Assembly (NCBI RefSeq): GCF_013364235.1
Contig: NZ_CP054919.1
Span: 3,220,247-3,284,246 of the forward strand
Direction: 5' to 3'
Length of the DNA stretch: 64,000 bases
DNA from: Kitasatospora sp. NA04385
GTDB lineage: Bacteria; Actinomycetota; Actinomycetes; Streptomycetales; Streptomycetaceae
Positions 17,511-26,720 of the stretch are shown here, in pieces (position 1 is the stretch's first letter; each line of letters opens with the position of its first letter). Both the position numbers and the translations under genes were made by a program. A model generated the notes under the pieces. The model was not told the DNA's origin and did no database searches. It was given only the letters and a program-made list of their open reading frames with translations.

Positions 17511-18292
17511 CCGCGCGGCGCAGGCTGCTGCGGGCGGCGGCGCTGCTCGGCTTCCTCGGGCTGTGGCAGCTGCTCACCGCGCTGAAGGTGGAGGCCTGGG
17601 TGCGCTTCGACCACCTGCCGACGGTGCTGGAGGTCGCCGACGCGCTGCGGGCGCAACTCGGCACCGCCGCGTACTGGCAGGACCTGGCCGAGAGCCTGCG
17701 GCGGATCTGCACCGGCTTCGCGCTGGCCGCGCTGCTCGGCGTCGGCGCCGGGGTGCTGACCGCCCGCTCGCGCACCGCCGCCGACCTGATCGGCCCGGTG
17801 CTGGAGCTCGTCCGGCCGATCCCGGCGATCGCGCTCGTCCCGGTGGCGATCATGCTGTTCCCGGAGAACGAGCAGGGCATCGTCTTCATCACCTGCGCCG
17901 CCGCGTTCTTCCCGATCACCGTGGCCACCCGGCACGCGGTGCGGGCGGTGCCGCCGCGCTGGGAGGAGGCGGTGCGCACGATGGGCGGCGGGACCGGGCG
18001 GGTGCTGTTCGGCGTGGTGCTGCCGGGCGCGCTGCCCGGGGTGGTCGGCGGGCTCTCGGTCGGCCTGGGCGTCTCCTGGATCTGCGTGATCTCCGCCGAG
18101 ATGGTCTCCGGCCAGTACGGCGTCGGCTACCGCACCTGGTCCGCGTACACCGTGCTGGACTACCCGGGGGTGTTCGTCGGCATGGTCACCATCGGGCTGC
18201 TCGGCTGGGCCACCTCCGGCGCGGTCGAACTGCTCGGGCGGCGGCTGACCCGCTGGCTGCCCGCCGCCGTCCCGGCGGGGGTGGGGGCATGA
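17507..18292 (+). CDS. ABC transporter permease (nitrate/sulfonate/taurine type)
   Basis: Inner-membrane subunit of the importer, 261 residues with about six hydrophobic segments. The EAA-type loop is EEAVRTMGGGTGRVLFGVVLPGALPG (given in part: EEAVRTMGGG and VLPGALPG), which contacts the ATPase. The family is SsuC/TauC/NrtB. The GTG at 17507 overlaps the binding-protein stop (GTGA), a sign of translational coupling. The stop overlaps the ATPase start as well (ATGA). Substrate is not evident from sequence; sulfonates, nitrate or related oxyanions are typical of the family. Confidence 0.88.
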   Translation: MTARRRLLRAAALLGFLGLWQLLTALKVEAWVRFDHLPTVLEVADALRAQLGTAAYWQDLAESLRRICTGFALAALLGVGAGVLTARSRTAADLIGPVLELVRPIPAIALVPVAIMLFPENEQGIVFITCAAAFFPITVATRHAVRAVPPRWEEAVRTMGGGTGRVLFGVVLPGALPGVVGGLSVGLGVSWICVISAEMVSGQYGVGYRTWSAYTVLDYPGVFVGMVTIGLLGWATSGAVELLGRRLTRWLPAAVPAGVGA

Positions 18293-19005
18293 GCCTGCGA
18301 CTGACCGCGCGCGGCCTGAGCGTCGGCCACCGGGGGCGGCCGGTGCTGCGCGACGTCGAGCTGGACGTGGCGCCGGGCGAGGTGCTGACCGTGCTCGGCC
18401 CGTCCGGCTGCGGCAAGTCCACCCTGCTGCGGGCGCTGGCCGGGCTGCTGCCGCCCAGCGGCGGCGAACTGCTGGCCGGCGGGCGGCCGTTGACCGGCCC
18501 CGGCGCCGACCGGGCGCTGGTGTTCCAGGAGGACGGCCTGCTGCCCTGGCGGACCGTCCGCCGCAACGTCGAACTGCCGCTGGCCATCGCCGGGTTGAAG
18601 CGCGCCGAGCGGCGCGCCCCGGTCGCCGACTGGCTGGAGCGGGTCGGCCTGGACGGCCACGGCGACCGACTGCCGAGGGAGTTGTCCGGCGGGCAGCGCC
18701 AGCGCGTGCAGCTGGCCCGGGCGCTGGCCGGCGCGCCGCGGGCCGTGCTGATGGACGAGCCGTTCGGCGCGCTCGACCCGCAGACCCGCGCCGCGATGCA
18801 GCAACTCCTGCTCGCCGTCTGGGAGAAGGAGCGCTGCACGGTCGTCTTCGTCACCCACGACGTGGACGAGGCGCTGCTGCTCGGCGACCGGGTCGCCGTG
18901 CTCTCCGGCGGCACCCTGGCCGCCCTGCACGAGGTGCCCGCGCCGCGCGACCCGGCGGCCGACCGGAGCGCGCTGCGGGCGCTGCTCCTCACCCAGTACG
19001 CCTGA
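18289..19005 (+). CDS. ABC transporter ATP-binding protein (SsuB/TauB type)
   Basis: Cytoplasmic ATPase of the importer, 238 residues. Walker A is GPSGCGKST, the Q loop QEDGLLPW, the signature LSGGQRQR, Walker B AVLMDEPFGALD, and the switch His is in FVTHDVDEALLL. QEDGLLPW is typical of the nitrate/sulfonate/taurine group. The ATG at 18289 overlaps the permease stop by four bases. The flavoprotein gene starts 37 bp downstream, consistent with one transcript for transport and redox chemistry. Confidence 0.9.
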   Translation: MSLRLTARGLSVGHRGRPVLRDVELDVAPGEVLTVLGPSGCGKSTLLRALAGLLPPSGGELLAGGRPLTGPGADRALVFQEDGLLPWRTVRRNVELPLAIAGLKRAERRAPVADWLERVGLDGHGDRLPRELSGGQRQRVQLARALAGAPRAVLMDEPFGALDPQTRAAMQQLLLAVWEKERCTVVFVTHDVDEALLLGDRVAVLSGGTLAALHEVPAPRDPAADRSALRALLLTQYA

Positions 19006-19042
19006 ACCCCGCACACCCGAACCCCCCTGAGAGGCACCGCAG

Positions 19043-21699
19043 ATGCGCACACCCGAGATCAGCCAGGCGCGCCGGCTGGAGTGCGACGTCCTGGTGGTCG
19101 GCGGTGGCACCGCCGGCTCGATGGCCGCGATCGCCGCCGCCGAGGCCGGGGCACGCGTCCTGCTGCTGGAGAAGGCGCACGTGCGCCACTCCGGGGCGCT
19201 CGCGATGGGCATGGACGGCGTCAACAACGCGATCGTCCCCGGCCGGGCCGACCCGGACGCGTACGTCGCCGAGATCACCCGCGCCAACGACGGCATCGTC
19301 AACCAGGCGACGGTGCGGCAGACCGCCCGGCGCGGCTTCGCCATGGTGCAGCGGCTGGAGCGCTACGGCGTGAAGTTCGAGAAGGACGAGCACGGCGAGT
19401 ACGCGGTGCGGCAGGTGCACCGCTCGGGTTCGTACGTGCTGCCGATGCCCGAGGGCAAGGACGTCAAGAAGGTGCTGTACCGCGTCCTGCGCGAGCGCCG
19501 GATGCGCGAGAGGGTCACCATCGAGAACCGGGTGATGCCGGTGCGGGTGCTCACCGAGGGCGGCCGGGCGGTCGGCGCGGCCGGGTTCGACACCCGCAGC
19601 GGCGAGTTCGTGCTGGTCTCGGCCGGTGCGGTGGTGCTGGCCACCGGGCCGTGCGGGCGGCTCGGGCTGCCCTCCAGCGGCTACCTGTACGGCACCTACG
19701 AGAACCCGACCAACGCGGGCGACGGCTACGCGATGGCGTACCACGCGGGCGCGGAGCTGTCCGGCATCGAGTGCTTCCAGATCAACCCGCTGATCAAGGA
19801 CTACAACGGCCCCGCCTGCGCGTACGTCGCCAACCCGTTCGGCGGGTACCAGGTGAACCGGCACGGCGAGCGGTTCGTCGACTCCGACTACTGGTCCGGG
19901 CAGATGATGGCCGAGTTCGCGGTCGAACTCGCCTCCGACCGCGGGCCGGTGTACCTGCGCACCACCCACCTGCCGGAGGAGACCGTGCAGGCGCTGGAGT
20001 CCATCCTGCACACCACCGAGCGCCCCAGCCGGGGCACCTTCCACGCCGGGCGCGGCCACGACTACCGCACCCACGACGTCGAGATGCACATCTCCGAGAT
20101 CGGCCTGTGCGGCGGCCACAGCGCCAGCGGCGTCTGGGTCGACGAAAACGCCGCGACCACGGTGCCCGGGCTGTACGCGGCCGGGGACCTCGCCTGCGTG
20201 CCGCACAACTACATGATCGGGGCGTTCGTCTTCGGCGAGCTGGCCGGGACGCACGCGGTCTCGCAACTCCCCGAGGTGCGGGCCGAGTTGCCCGCGGACC
20301 AGGTCGCCGACGCGCACCGGCTGGTCTACCGGGCGCTGGAGCACCCCGACGGGCCGCCGCAGCAGCAGGTCGAGTACAAGCTGCGGCGCTTCGTCAACGA
20401 CTACGTCGCCCCGCCGAAGACCGGCGCCCGGCTCTCCGTCGCGCTCGACCACTTCGAGCGGATGCGCGGCGAGGTCGCCTCGATCGGCGCCCGCACCCCG
20501 CACGAGCTGATGCGGGCGGTCGAGGTCGACTTCATCCGGGACTGCGCGGAGATGGCGGCGCGCGCCTCGCTCGCCCGCGAGGAGTCCCGCTGGGGGCTCT
20601 ACCACCAGCGCCTGGACCGGCCCGGGCAGGACGACGCCGCCTGGTTCCGGCACCTCAACCTGCGCAAGCGGGCCGACGGGGAGATGGAGTTCCTGACCCG
20701 GCCGGTCGCGCCCTACCTCGTCCCGGTGGACGGGCTGGAACCCCCCGGCGGCGAGGTCGAACTGCTCGGCCCCGTCGAGGCGATGGCGGTCGGGCGCACC
20801 GGGGTGAGCGCCTCGGCGGCGGGCGGGGCGGCGGCCTCCGCGGCGGCGCGGCCGCAGGGCCGGGTGCTGGAGGTGCTGCGGGCGGAGGGCGACGCGGTCG
20901 TCGGCTACCTGGCCGACCGCGACCCGGACGTCCGGCTGGCCGCCGTCGCCGCGCTCACCGAGCACACCCGGACGGCACCGGCCGCGCGCTGGCCGCCGCG
21001 CTCGGCGACCCGGACGGGCGGGTCCGCGGCGCGGCCGTCGCGGGCCTGCGCGAACTGGTGGAGGTGCTCGACCCCGCGCTGGGGGCCGACCTGGCCGGAG
21101 CGGCCGGCTCCCCCGACCCGGTGGTGCGGGCGGGCGTCCTGGAACTCGCCCGGGTGCTGCGCGGCGGGTCGGTGGCGCTGTTCGCGGCCGGACTGCGCGA
21201 CCCGGAGGTCCCGGTGCGGCTGCAGGCCGTCCGGGGGCTGGTCTCGCTGGACGCGGCGGACGCGCTGGCCGCCGGGGCGGCCGACACCGCGCGGGAGGTG
21301 CGGGTCGCGGTCGGCGAGGGGCTCGGGGTGATCGGCGAGGCCTCCTCGGCCCGGGTGCTGGCGGTGCTGGCCGAGGACCCCGACCCGCTGGTGCGCGCCG
21401 GGGCGTTCACCGGCGCCGCGGGCCTGGGCGGGCCGGCCCTCCTCGCGGACCTGGCGGAACGGGCGGACGCCGCCTGGCAGGTCCGGAAGGCGGCGGCCGC
21501 CGCACTGGGCGCGGCCGGACGCTGGAACGTGCTGACGGCCCTGGCCGGGGACGAGAACGGGGACGTCCGCAAGGCCGCCGTCCGGGCGATGGCGGCGGGG
21601 GCCGCGCGGGCGGACGTCGCCACCGCGCTGCGGGAACGGCTGGCGGACGGCGACGCGGACGTCCGGGCGTACGCGCGACTCGCCCTGGAGGGGGCGTAG
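19043..21699 (+). CDS. AprA/fumarate-reductase-like flavoprotein with C-terminal HEAT repeats (single frameshift in the given sequence)
   Basis: FAD-dependent oxidoreductase subunit. The N-terminal ~560 residues hold the dinucleotide motif DVLVVGGGTAGSMAA, the AprA-like SGALAMGMDGVNNA, and the late FAD motif PGLYAAGDLACVPH, resembling adenylylsulfate reductase subunit A and fumarate reductase FAD subunits. After about residue 610 come HEAT-type repeats (DPDVRLAAVAAL, DPVVRAGVLELARVL, DGDADVRAYARLAL). The reading frame breaks at the CCC at 20967-20969: adding one C joins both parts into about 885 residues. As given, the upstream frame ends at 21331 with unrelated sequence. A purine-rich GAGAGG precedes the start. 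Probable partner of the ferredoxin at 15880. Confidence 0.78.
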
Positions 21700-21848
21700 G
21701 GGCTCGGGGAACGGCGAGTCCGTGCTGCTGGCGGCCGGAGCCCATCGAAGTGTCCGTGCTGCTGCGGGTCTTGAACAGAACCCGAAGCCGATGCGCGCCA
21801 CGGCAGTGCACCGTCAGCAGACCCGGGCTCGCCGTTCCCCGAGCCCCT
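21698..21848. repeat. 151-bp repeat with 21-bp terminal inverted repeats, copy 1
   Basis: Bases 21698-21718 and 21828-21848 are perfect inverted copies (AGGGGCTCGGGGAACGGCGA plus G). The interior shares long stretches with copy 2 at 43116-43266, for example GGAGCCCATCGAAGTGTCCG. It begins on the stop codon of the flavoprotein gene and lies between convergent genes. No transposase is encoded; MITE-like or a large structured terminator. Confidence 0.75.
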
Positions 21849-21869
21849 GGCGGTGCTCTATCTTCGCCG

Positions 21870-22772
21870 TCAGACCGTCAGGCCGCGGTTGACCAGGTCG
21901 ATCAGGGCGAAGACGAACAGCGAGATGCCGACGAACCCGTTGGTGGAGAAGAACGCCCGGTTCAGCCGGGACAGGTCGTGCGGCTTGACGATGGTGTGCT
22001 CGTAGACGAACGCCCCCGCCACCACCGCGAGCCCGCACCAGAAGAACGCGCCCGCGTCGGTGAGCACCGCGTACCAGGCCAGCAGGGCGGTGGTGAGGGC
22101 GTGGCAGACCCGGGCGCCGGTGATCGCGGCGGGGACGCCGAACCGGGCCGGGACGGAGCGCACGCCCGTGCCGCGGTCGGCCGCGACGTCCTGGCAGGCG
22201 TAGATCAGGTCGAAGCCGCCGATCCAGATGCCCACCGCGAGGCCGAGCACCGCCGCCTCCCAGGACCAGCTGCCGGTGACGGCCAGCCAGGCGCCGATCG
22301 GGCCCATCGCCTGGGCCAGGCCCAGGATGGCCTGCGGGAAGTCGGTGAACCGCTTGCCGTACGGGTAGACCACCATCGGGACGACGGCGACCGGGGCGAG
22401 CAGCAGGCAGAGCGTGTTGAGCAGCGCCGCCGAGCCGAGGAAGACCACCAGCGCGATCGCCGAGCCGATGTACGCGGTGCGCACCGAGACCGCGCCGGTG
22501 ACCAGCTCGCGGCCCGCGGTGCGCGGGTTCCGGGCGTCGATCTCGCGGTCGATGATCCGGTTGGCGGCCATCGCGAAGGTGCGCAGGCCGACCATGCAGA
22601 CCGTGACCAGCAGCAGTTCGCGCCAGTGCACCGACTTGTCGGCGAGGAACATCGCGGTGAGCGCGGCGATGTAGGCGAAGGGCAGCGCGAAGACCGAGTG
22701 CTCGATCGCGACCAGGCGCAGGAAGGCCCGGGTCTTGCTGGGCTGCGTCTCGAACGCCTCAGCGGTGGTCAT
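21870..22772 (-). CDS. mqnP: menaquinone biosynthesis prenyltransferase MqnP (UbiA family)
   Basis: Membrane enzyme that attaches the polyprenyl chain to the naphthoquinoid acid in the futalosine route. It has 300 residues and about eight hydrophobic helices. The Asp-rich Mg/diphosphate site is NRIIDREIDARN, and the second is DLIYACQDVAADR. The ATG at 22772 overlaps the last base of the mqnL stop (TGATG) and has AAGGAG upstream, so mqnL and mqnP are translationally coupled. An in-frame GTG directly before it (22775) is an alternative. Confidence 0.9.
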   Translation of the reverse strand: MTTAEAFETQPSKTRAFLRLVAIEHSVFALPFAYIAALTAMFLADKSVHWRELLLVTVCMVGLRTFAMAANRIIDREIDARNPRTAGRELVTGAVSVRTAYIGSAIALVVFLGSAALLNTLCLLLAPVAVVPMVVYPYGKRFTDFPQAILGLAQAMGPIGAWLAVTGSWSWEAAVLGLAVGIWIGGFDLIYACQDVAADRGTGVRSVPARFGVPAAITGARVCHALTTALLAWYAVLTDAGAFFWCGLAVVAGAFVYEHTIVKPHDLSRLNRAFFSTNGFVGISLFVFALIDLVNRGLTV

Positions 22773-24229
22773 CACAGTCCGTACTCCTTCCAGCGGCGGG
22801 TGACCCGGGCCGCGGTCTCCGGGTCGGAGGCGACCATCTCGGGCCAGCCGCCGTCGCGGGTGTAGCCCTCCTCGGGGAGCTTGCGGGTGGCGTCGATGCC
22901 CGCCTTGCCGCCCCAGAACTGCTGGTAGGAGGCGTGGTCGAGGTGGTCGACCGGGCCCTCGACGACCGACAGGTCCCGGCTGTAGTCGACGTTGCCCAGG
23001 GCCCGCCAGGCGACCTCCTGGTAGTCGTGCACGTCGCAGTCGGCGTCCACCACGACGATCAGCTTGGTCAGCGACATCATGTGGGCGCCCCAGATGGCGT
23101 GCATGACCTTCTGCGCGTGCTTGGGGTACTTCTTGTCGATCGAGACGATCACGCAGTTGTGGAAGCCGCCCGCCTCGGGCAGGTCGTAGTCGACGATGTC
23201 CGGGATGATCACCTTGAGCAGCGGCAGGAAGAAGCGCTCGGTGAACTTGCCCAGCGGCCCGTCCTCGGTGGGCGGCCGGCCGACCACGATGGACTGCAGC
23301 AGCGGGCGGCGGCGCATCGTGACGCAGTCAATGGTCAGCGCCGGGAACGGCTCCTGCGGGGTGTAGAAGCCGGTGTGGTCGCCGAACGGGCCCTCGGGGA
23401 GCAGCTCGCCGGGCTCCAGCCAGCCCTCCAGCACCACCTCGGCGTCCGCCGGGACCTGGAGCGGGACGGTCTTGCAGTCGACCATCCGGACCCGCTCCCC
23501 CGCGACGAACCCGGCGAACAGGTACTCGTCGATGTCGCCGGGCAGCGGCGCGGTGGCGGCGTAGGTGACGGCGGGCGGGCAGCCGAAGGCGATCGCGACG
23601 GGCAGCCTCTCGCCGCGCTTGGCGGCCACCGCGGCGTGGTTGCGGCTGTCCTTGTGGATCTGCCAGTGCATGCCGATGGTGCGCCTGTCGTGCCGCTGGA
23701 GCCGGTACAGGCCGAGGTTGCGGACGCCGGAGTCCGGGTCCTTGGTGTGGGTCAGCCCGAGGTTGAAGAAGGAGCCGCCGTCCAGCGGCCAGGTGAACAG
23801 CGCGGGCAGCGCCTCCAGGTCGACGTCCTCGCCGGTGAGCACCACCTCGTGGACGGGCGCGTCGGCGGACTTCACGTTCCGCGGCGGGACGTGCGCCATC
23901 GAGGCGAGCTTGCCGAACGCCTCCCGGAAGCCGGTGAAGCCCTGCGGCAGCTCGGGCTTGAGCAGGCCGCCGATCTTCTCGGCGATGTCGTCGGGCGACT
24001 TCAGGCCGAGCGCCTTGGACAGCCGCCGCTCGGTGCCGAAGACGTTCATGGCCAGCGGCATCGCCGAGCCCTTGACGTTCTCGAACAGCAGCGCGGGGCC
24101 CTTGGCCTTCTGCACCCGGTCGACGATCTCGCCGACCTCCAGGTAGGGGTCGACCTCGACCTTGATCCGTTTGAGGTCGCCCTCCCGCTCCAGCGCCCGG
24201 AGGAAGGAACGGAGATCGTCGTATGCCAT
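22772..24229 (-). CDS. mqnL: menaquinone biosynthesis decarboxylase MqnL (UbiD family)
   Basis: Prenyl-FMN-dependent decarboxylase of the futalosine pathway, 485 residues, the usual UbiD length. Characteristic stretches are FENVKGS, HWQIHKDSRNH, FGDHTGFYTP (with the catalytic acidic region nearby) and DVHDYQEVAWRALGN. It needs the cofactor made by the UbiX-type enzyme encoded at 12.2-12.9 kb. It is followed directly by mqnP with a one-base overlap. Its start at 24229 lies 74 bp from the divergent small membrane protein gene. Confidence 0.92.
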   Translation of the reverse strand: MAYDDLRSFLRALEREGDLKRIKVEVDPYLEVGEIVDRVQKAKGPALLFENVKGSAMPLAMNVFGTERRLSKALGLKSPDDIAEKIGGLLKPELPQGFTGFREAFGKLASMAHVPPRNVKSADAPVHEVVLTGEDVDLEALPALFTWPLDGGSFFNLGLTHTKDPDSGVRNLGLYRLQRHDRRTIGMHWQIHKDSRNHAAVAAKRGERLPVAIAFGCPPAVTYAATAPLPGDIDEYLFAGFVAGERVRMVDCKTVPLQVPADAEVVLEGWLEPGELLPEGPFGDHTGFYTPQEPFPALTIDCVTMRRRPLLQSIVVGRPPTEDGPLGKFTERFFLPLLKVIIPDIVDYDLPEAGGFHNCVIVSIDKKYPKHAQKVMHAIWGAHMMSLTKLIVVVDADCDVHDYQEVAWRALGNVDYSRDLSVVEGPVDHLDHASYQQFWGGKAGIDATRKLPEEGYTRDGGWPEMVASDPETAARVTRRWKEYGL

Positions 24230-24303
24230 ACCTGTCAGTATCCGGTACGGGCTACCCTGAGCCCGCCAAGGGTCCTGTTCGAACCTTCACCGGAGTCCGC
24301 GCT

Positions 24304-24720
24304 GTGCTGAGAGTCGTGCCCGTGGTGGCGCTGCTGGCCCTGTGGGTATGGGCGTTCATCGACTGCCTGACCACCCCCGAGGACGAGGTCCGCCACCTGC
24401 CGAAGGTCGGCTGGGTGATCGTCGTGCTGTTCTTCCCGCTGGTCGGCTCGATCGCCTGGCTGGTGGCCGGGCGCGACCGCACCGGCGCCCGCCGCGGGCC
24501 GTTCCGGCCGTCCGGCCCGGCCGCCCCGCGCCCCGGGTACCGGGCCGACGGGCGCCCGCTCGCCCCGGACGACGACCCGGAGTTCCTGGCCTCGCTGAAG
24601 CGCGGCGACGACGCGCACGAGGACATGCTCAAGCAGTGGGAGGCGGACCTGCGCCGCCGCGAGGACGACCTGCGCCGGGGCGACGACCTCCCCGGGGACG
24701 GGGACCGTCCCCGGGGCTGA
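24304..24720 (+). CDS. PLDc_N domain small membrane protein
   Basis: A 138-residue protein with two hydrophobic segments (VVPVVALLALWVWAFIDCL near the N-terminus and VGWVIVVLFFPLVGSIAWLVAG) that match the phospholipase D N-terminal (PLDc_N) membrane module. It has no catalytic HKD motif, so it is not itself a phospholipase. The C-terminal half is hydrophilic and Asp/Arg-rich with a likely coiled segment (QWEADLRRREDDLRR). The GTG at 24304 has GGAG upstream; the open frame starts at 24223 inside the mqnL promoter. Function unknown. Confidence 0.75.
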   Translation: MLRVVPVVALLALWVWAFIDCLTTPEDEVRHLPKVGWVIVVLFFPLVGSIAWLVAGRDRTGARRGPFRPSGPAAPRPGYRADGRPLAPDDDPEFLASLKRGDDAHEDMLKQWEADLRRREDDLRRGDDLPGDGDRPRG

Positions 24721-25071
24721 TCACGCCTTTTGGCGCATCCCTACCATCCGGACCGGACCGCGGCCCCGGACACCCGGCCGCCGGCCCGTGTGCGCCCCTT
24801 CCCGCGCACCCTGGACCGGCGGCCTCCGTGCACCCCCCGCCCCGCCGCTGACCTGCCGGTTCGACCGCTCCACCACCCCCCGGCCGGGGGGCGCCCGGAC
24901 CCCCGCCCGGAACGGCCCGGCGGCGGGCCCGTGCGCCCCCCTATGTCGAGCCTGTACAGCGATCGGCGCCCGACCTTGTACGGATTCGATGCCGAAAGCC
25001 GGGCGCACTGACTCGTACTGTCGTAGCAGTAGAGGTGTTCGCTGCCCCACGCGAGCTTGGAGTGGTTCGAG
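24721..25071. other. intergenic region upstream of the acyl-CoA carboxylase gene
   Basis: 351 bp without a credible gene. The first 230 bp are very C-rich. The last ~120 bp (24945-25065) are less GC-rich and contain the likely promoter, but I cannot place -35/-10 boxes with confidence. Confidence 0.4.
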
Positions 25072-26664
25072 ATGACGGTCCTGCACGATGCGCCGGTCGG
25101 CGGCGAGGCTCCGGCCGATGCCCGTAGTCGGGTCGCCGAGTTGCACGAGCTGCGTGAGCAGGTCCGCCGCGGGCCGAGCGAGCAGGCCACCGAGGCGCAG
25201 CACGCCAAGGGGAAGCTGACTGCGCGGGAGCGGATCGATCTGCTGTTGGACGAGGGTTCGTTCCACGAGGTGGAGCCGTTGCGGCGTCACCGGGCGCAGG
25301 GTTTCGGTCTGGAGGGGAAGAAGCCGCACACCGACGGTGTGATCGTGGGGTGGGGCACGGTGCACGGGCGCACGGTGTTCACCTATGCGCACGATTTCCG
25401 GATCTTCGGCGGTGCGCTGGGTGAGGCGCACGCGCAGAAGATCCACAAGATCATGGACATGGCCATCGCGGCGGGTGCGCCGCTGGTGTCGCTGAACGAC
25501 GGCGCCGGCGCCCGCATCCAGGAGGGCGTCACCGCGCTGGCCGGCTACGGCGGCATCTTCCAGCGCAACACCCGCGCGAGCGGTGTCATCCCGCAGATCT
25601 CCGTGATGCTCGGCCCCTGCGCCGGCGGCGCCGCCTACAGCCCCGCGCTGACCGACTTCGTGTTCATGGTCCGCGAGACCTCGCAGATGTTCATCACCGG
25701 CCCCGACGTCGTCCAGGCCGTCACCGGCGAGAAGATCACCCAGAACGGCCTCGGCGGCGCCGACGTCCACTCCGCCGTCTCCGGCGTCTCCCACTTCGCC
25801 TACGACGACGAACAATCCTGCATCGAGGAAGTCCGCTACCTGCTCTCCCTCCTCCCGCAGAACAACCGCGAGATGCCCCCCGTCGTCGCCGCCGACGACC
25901 CCGTCGAGCGCCGCAACGACACCCTCCTCGACCTCGTCCCCGCCGACGGCAACCGCCCCTACGACATGCGCAAGGTCATCGAGGAGATCGTCGACCACGG
26001 CGAGTTCCTCGAAGTCCACGAACGCTGGGCCACCAACGTCATCTGCGCCCTCGCCCGCATCGACGGCCACGTCGTGGGACTCATCGCCAACCAGCCCCAG
26101 TCCCTGGCCGGCGTCCTGGACATCAACGCCTCCGAGAAGGCCGCCCGCTTCGTCCAGATGTGCGACGCCTTCAACATCCCCCTGGTCACCATGCTCGACG
26201 TCCCCGGCTTCCTGCCCGGCGTCGACCAGGAACACGACGGCATCATCCGCCACGGCGCCAAACTCCTCTACGCCTACTGCAACGCCACCGTCCCCCGCAT
26301 CCAGCTCATCCTCCGCAAGGCCTACGGCGGCGCCTACATCGTCATGGACTCCCGCTCCATCGGCGCCGACCTCTCCTACGCCTGGCCCACCAACGAGATC
26401 GCCGTCATGGGCGCCGAAGGCGCCGCCAACGTCATCTTCCGCCGCGACATCAACACCGCCGACAACCCCGACGACATGCGCGCCCAGAAGATCAAGGAAT
26501 ACAAGAACGAACTGATGCACCCGTACTACGCGGCCGAACGCGGCCTCGTCGACGACGTCATCGACCCCAGCGAAACCCGAGCCGTCCTCGCCCACGCACT
26601 CGCCATGCTCCGCACCAAGCACGCCGACCTGCCCAGCCGCAAACACGGCAACCCGCCGATGTAA
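25072..26664 (+). CDS. acyl-CoA carboxylase beta (carboxyltransferase) subunit, PccB/AccB type
   Basis: Transfers carboxyl from biotin to propionyl- or acetyl-CoA, giving the methylmalonyl- or malonyl-CoA used for lipids and polyketides. It has 530 residues, the usual length. Both carboxyltransferase halves are present: SLNDGAGARIQEG and GPCAGGAAYSPALTDF form the N-terminal oxyanion hole, and VPGFLPGVDQEHDGIIRHGAK the C-terminal half (VPGFLPG, HDGIIRHGAK). The ATG at 25072 has GGAG upstream. The epsilon subunit gene follows by 56 bp; the biotinylated alpha subunit is not in the window. Codon use changes inside the gene near 25500. Confidence 0.92.
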   Translation: MTVLHDAPVGGEAPADARSRVAELHELREQVRRGPSEQATEAQHAKGKLTARERIDLLLDEGSFHEVEPLRRHRAQGFGLEGKKPHTDGVIVGWGTVHGRTVFTYAHDFRIFGGALGEAHAQKIHKIMDMAIAAGAPLVSLNDGAGARIQEGVTALAGYGGIFQRNTRASGVIPQISVMLGPCAGGAAYSPALTDFVFMVRETSQMFITGPDVVQAVTGEKITQNGLGGADVHSAVSGVSHFAYDDEQSCIEEVRYLLSLLPQNNREMPPVVAADDPVERRNDTLLDLVPADGNRPYDMRKVIEEIVDHGEFLEVHERWATNVICALARIDGHVVGLIANQPQSLAGVLDINASEKAARFVQMCDAFNIPLVTMLDVPGFLPGVDQEHDGIIRHGAKLLYAYCNATVPRIQLILRKAYGGAYIVMDSRSIGADLSYAWPTNEIAVMGAEGAANVIFRRDINTADNPDDMRAQKIKEYKNELMHPYYAAERGLVDDVIDPSETRAVLAHALAMLRTKHADLPSRKHGNPPM

Positions 26665-26720
26665 CCAGCGGTCGAGCTCGCCGAAACCTTTCAGACTCAA
26701 GCTTGGGGGAGAACGGAACC

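Noticed and set aside
21720-21840. Small ORFs within the 151-bp repeat (SVLLRV... on plus, HRLRVL... on minus)
   Set aside because: They look similar in both copies only because the DNA is repeated; they have no ribosome-binding sites or conserved ends.
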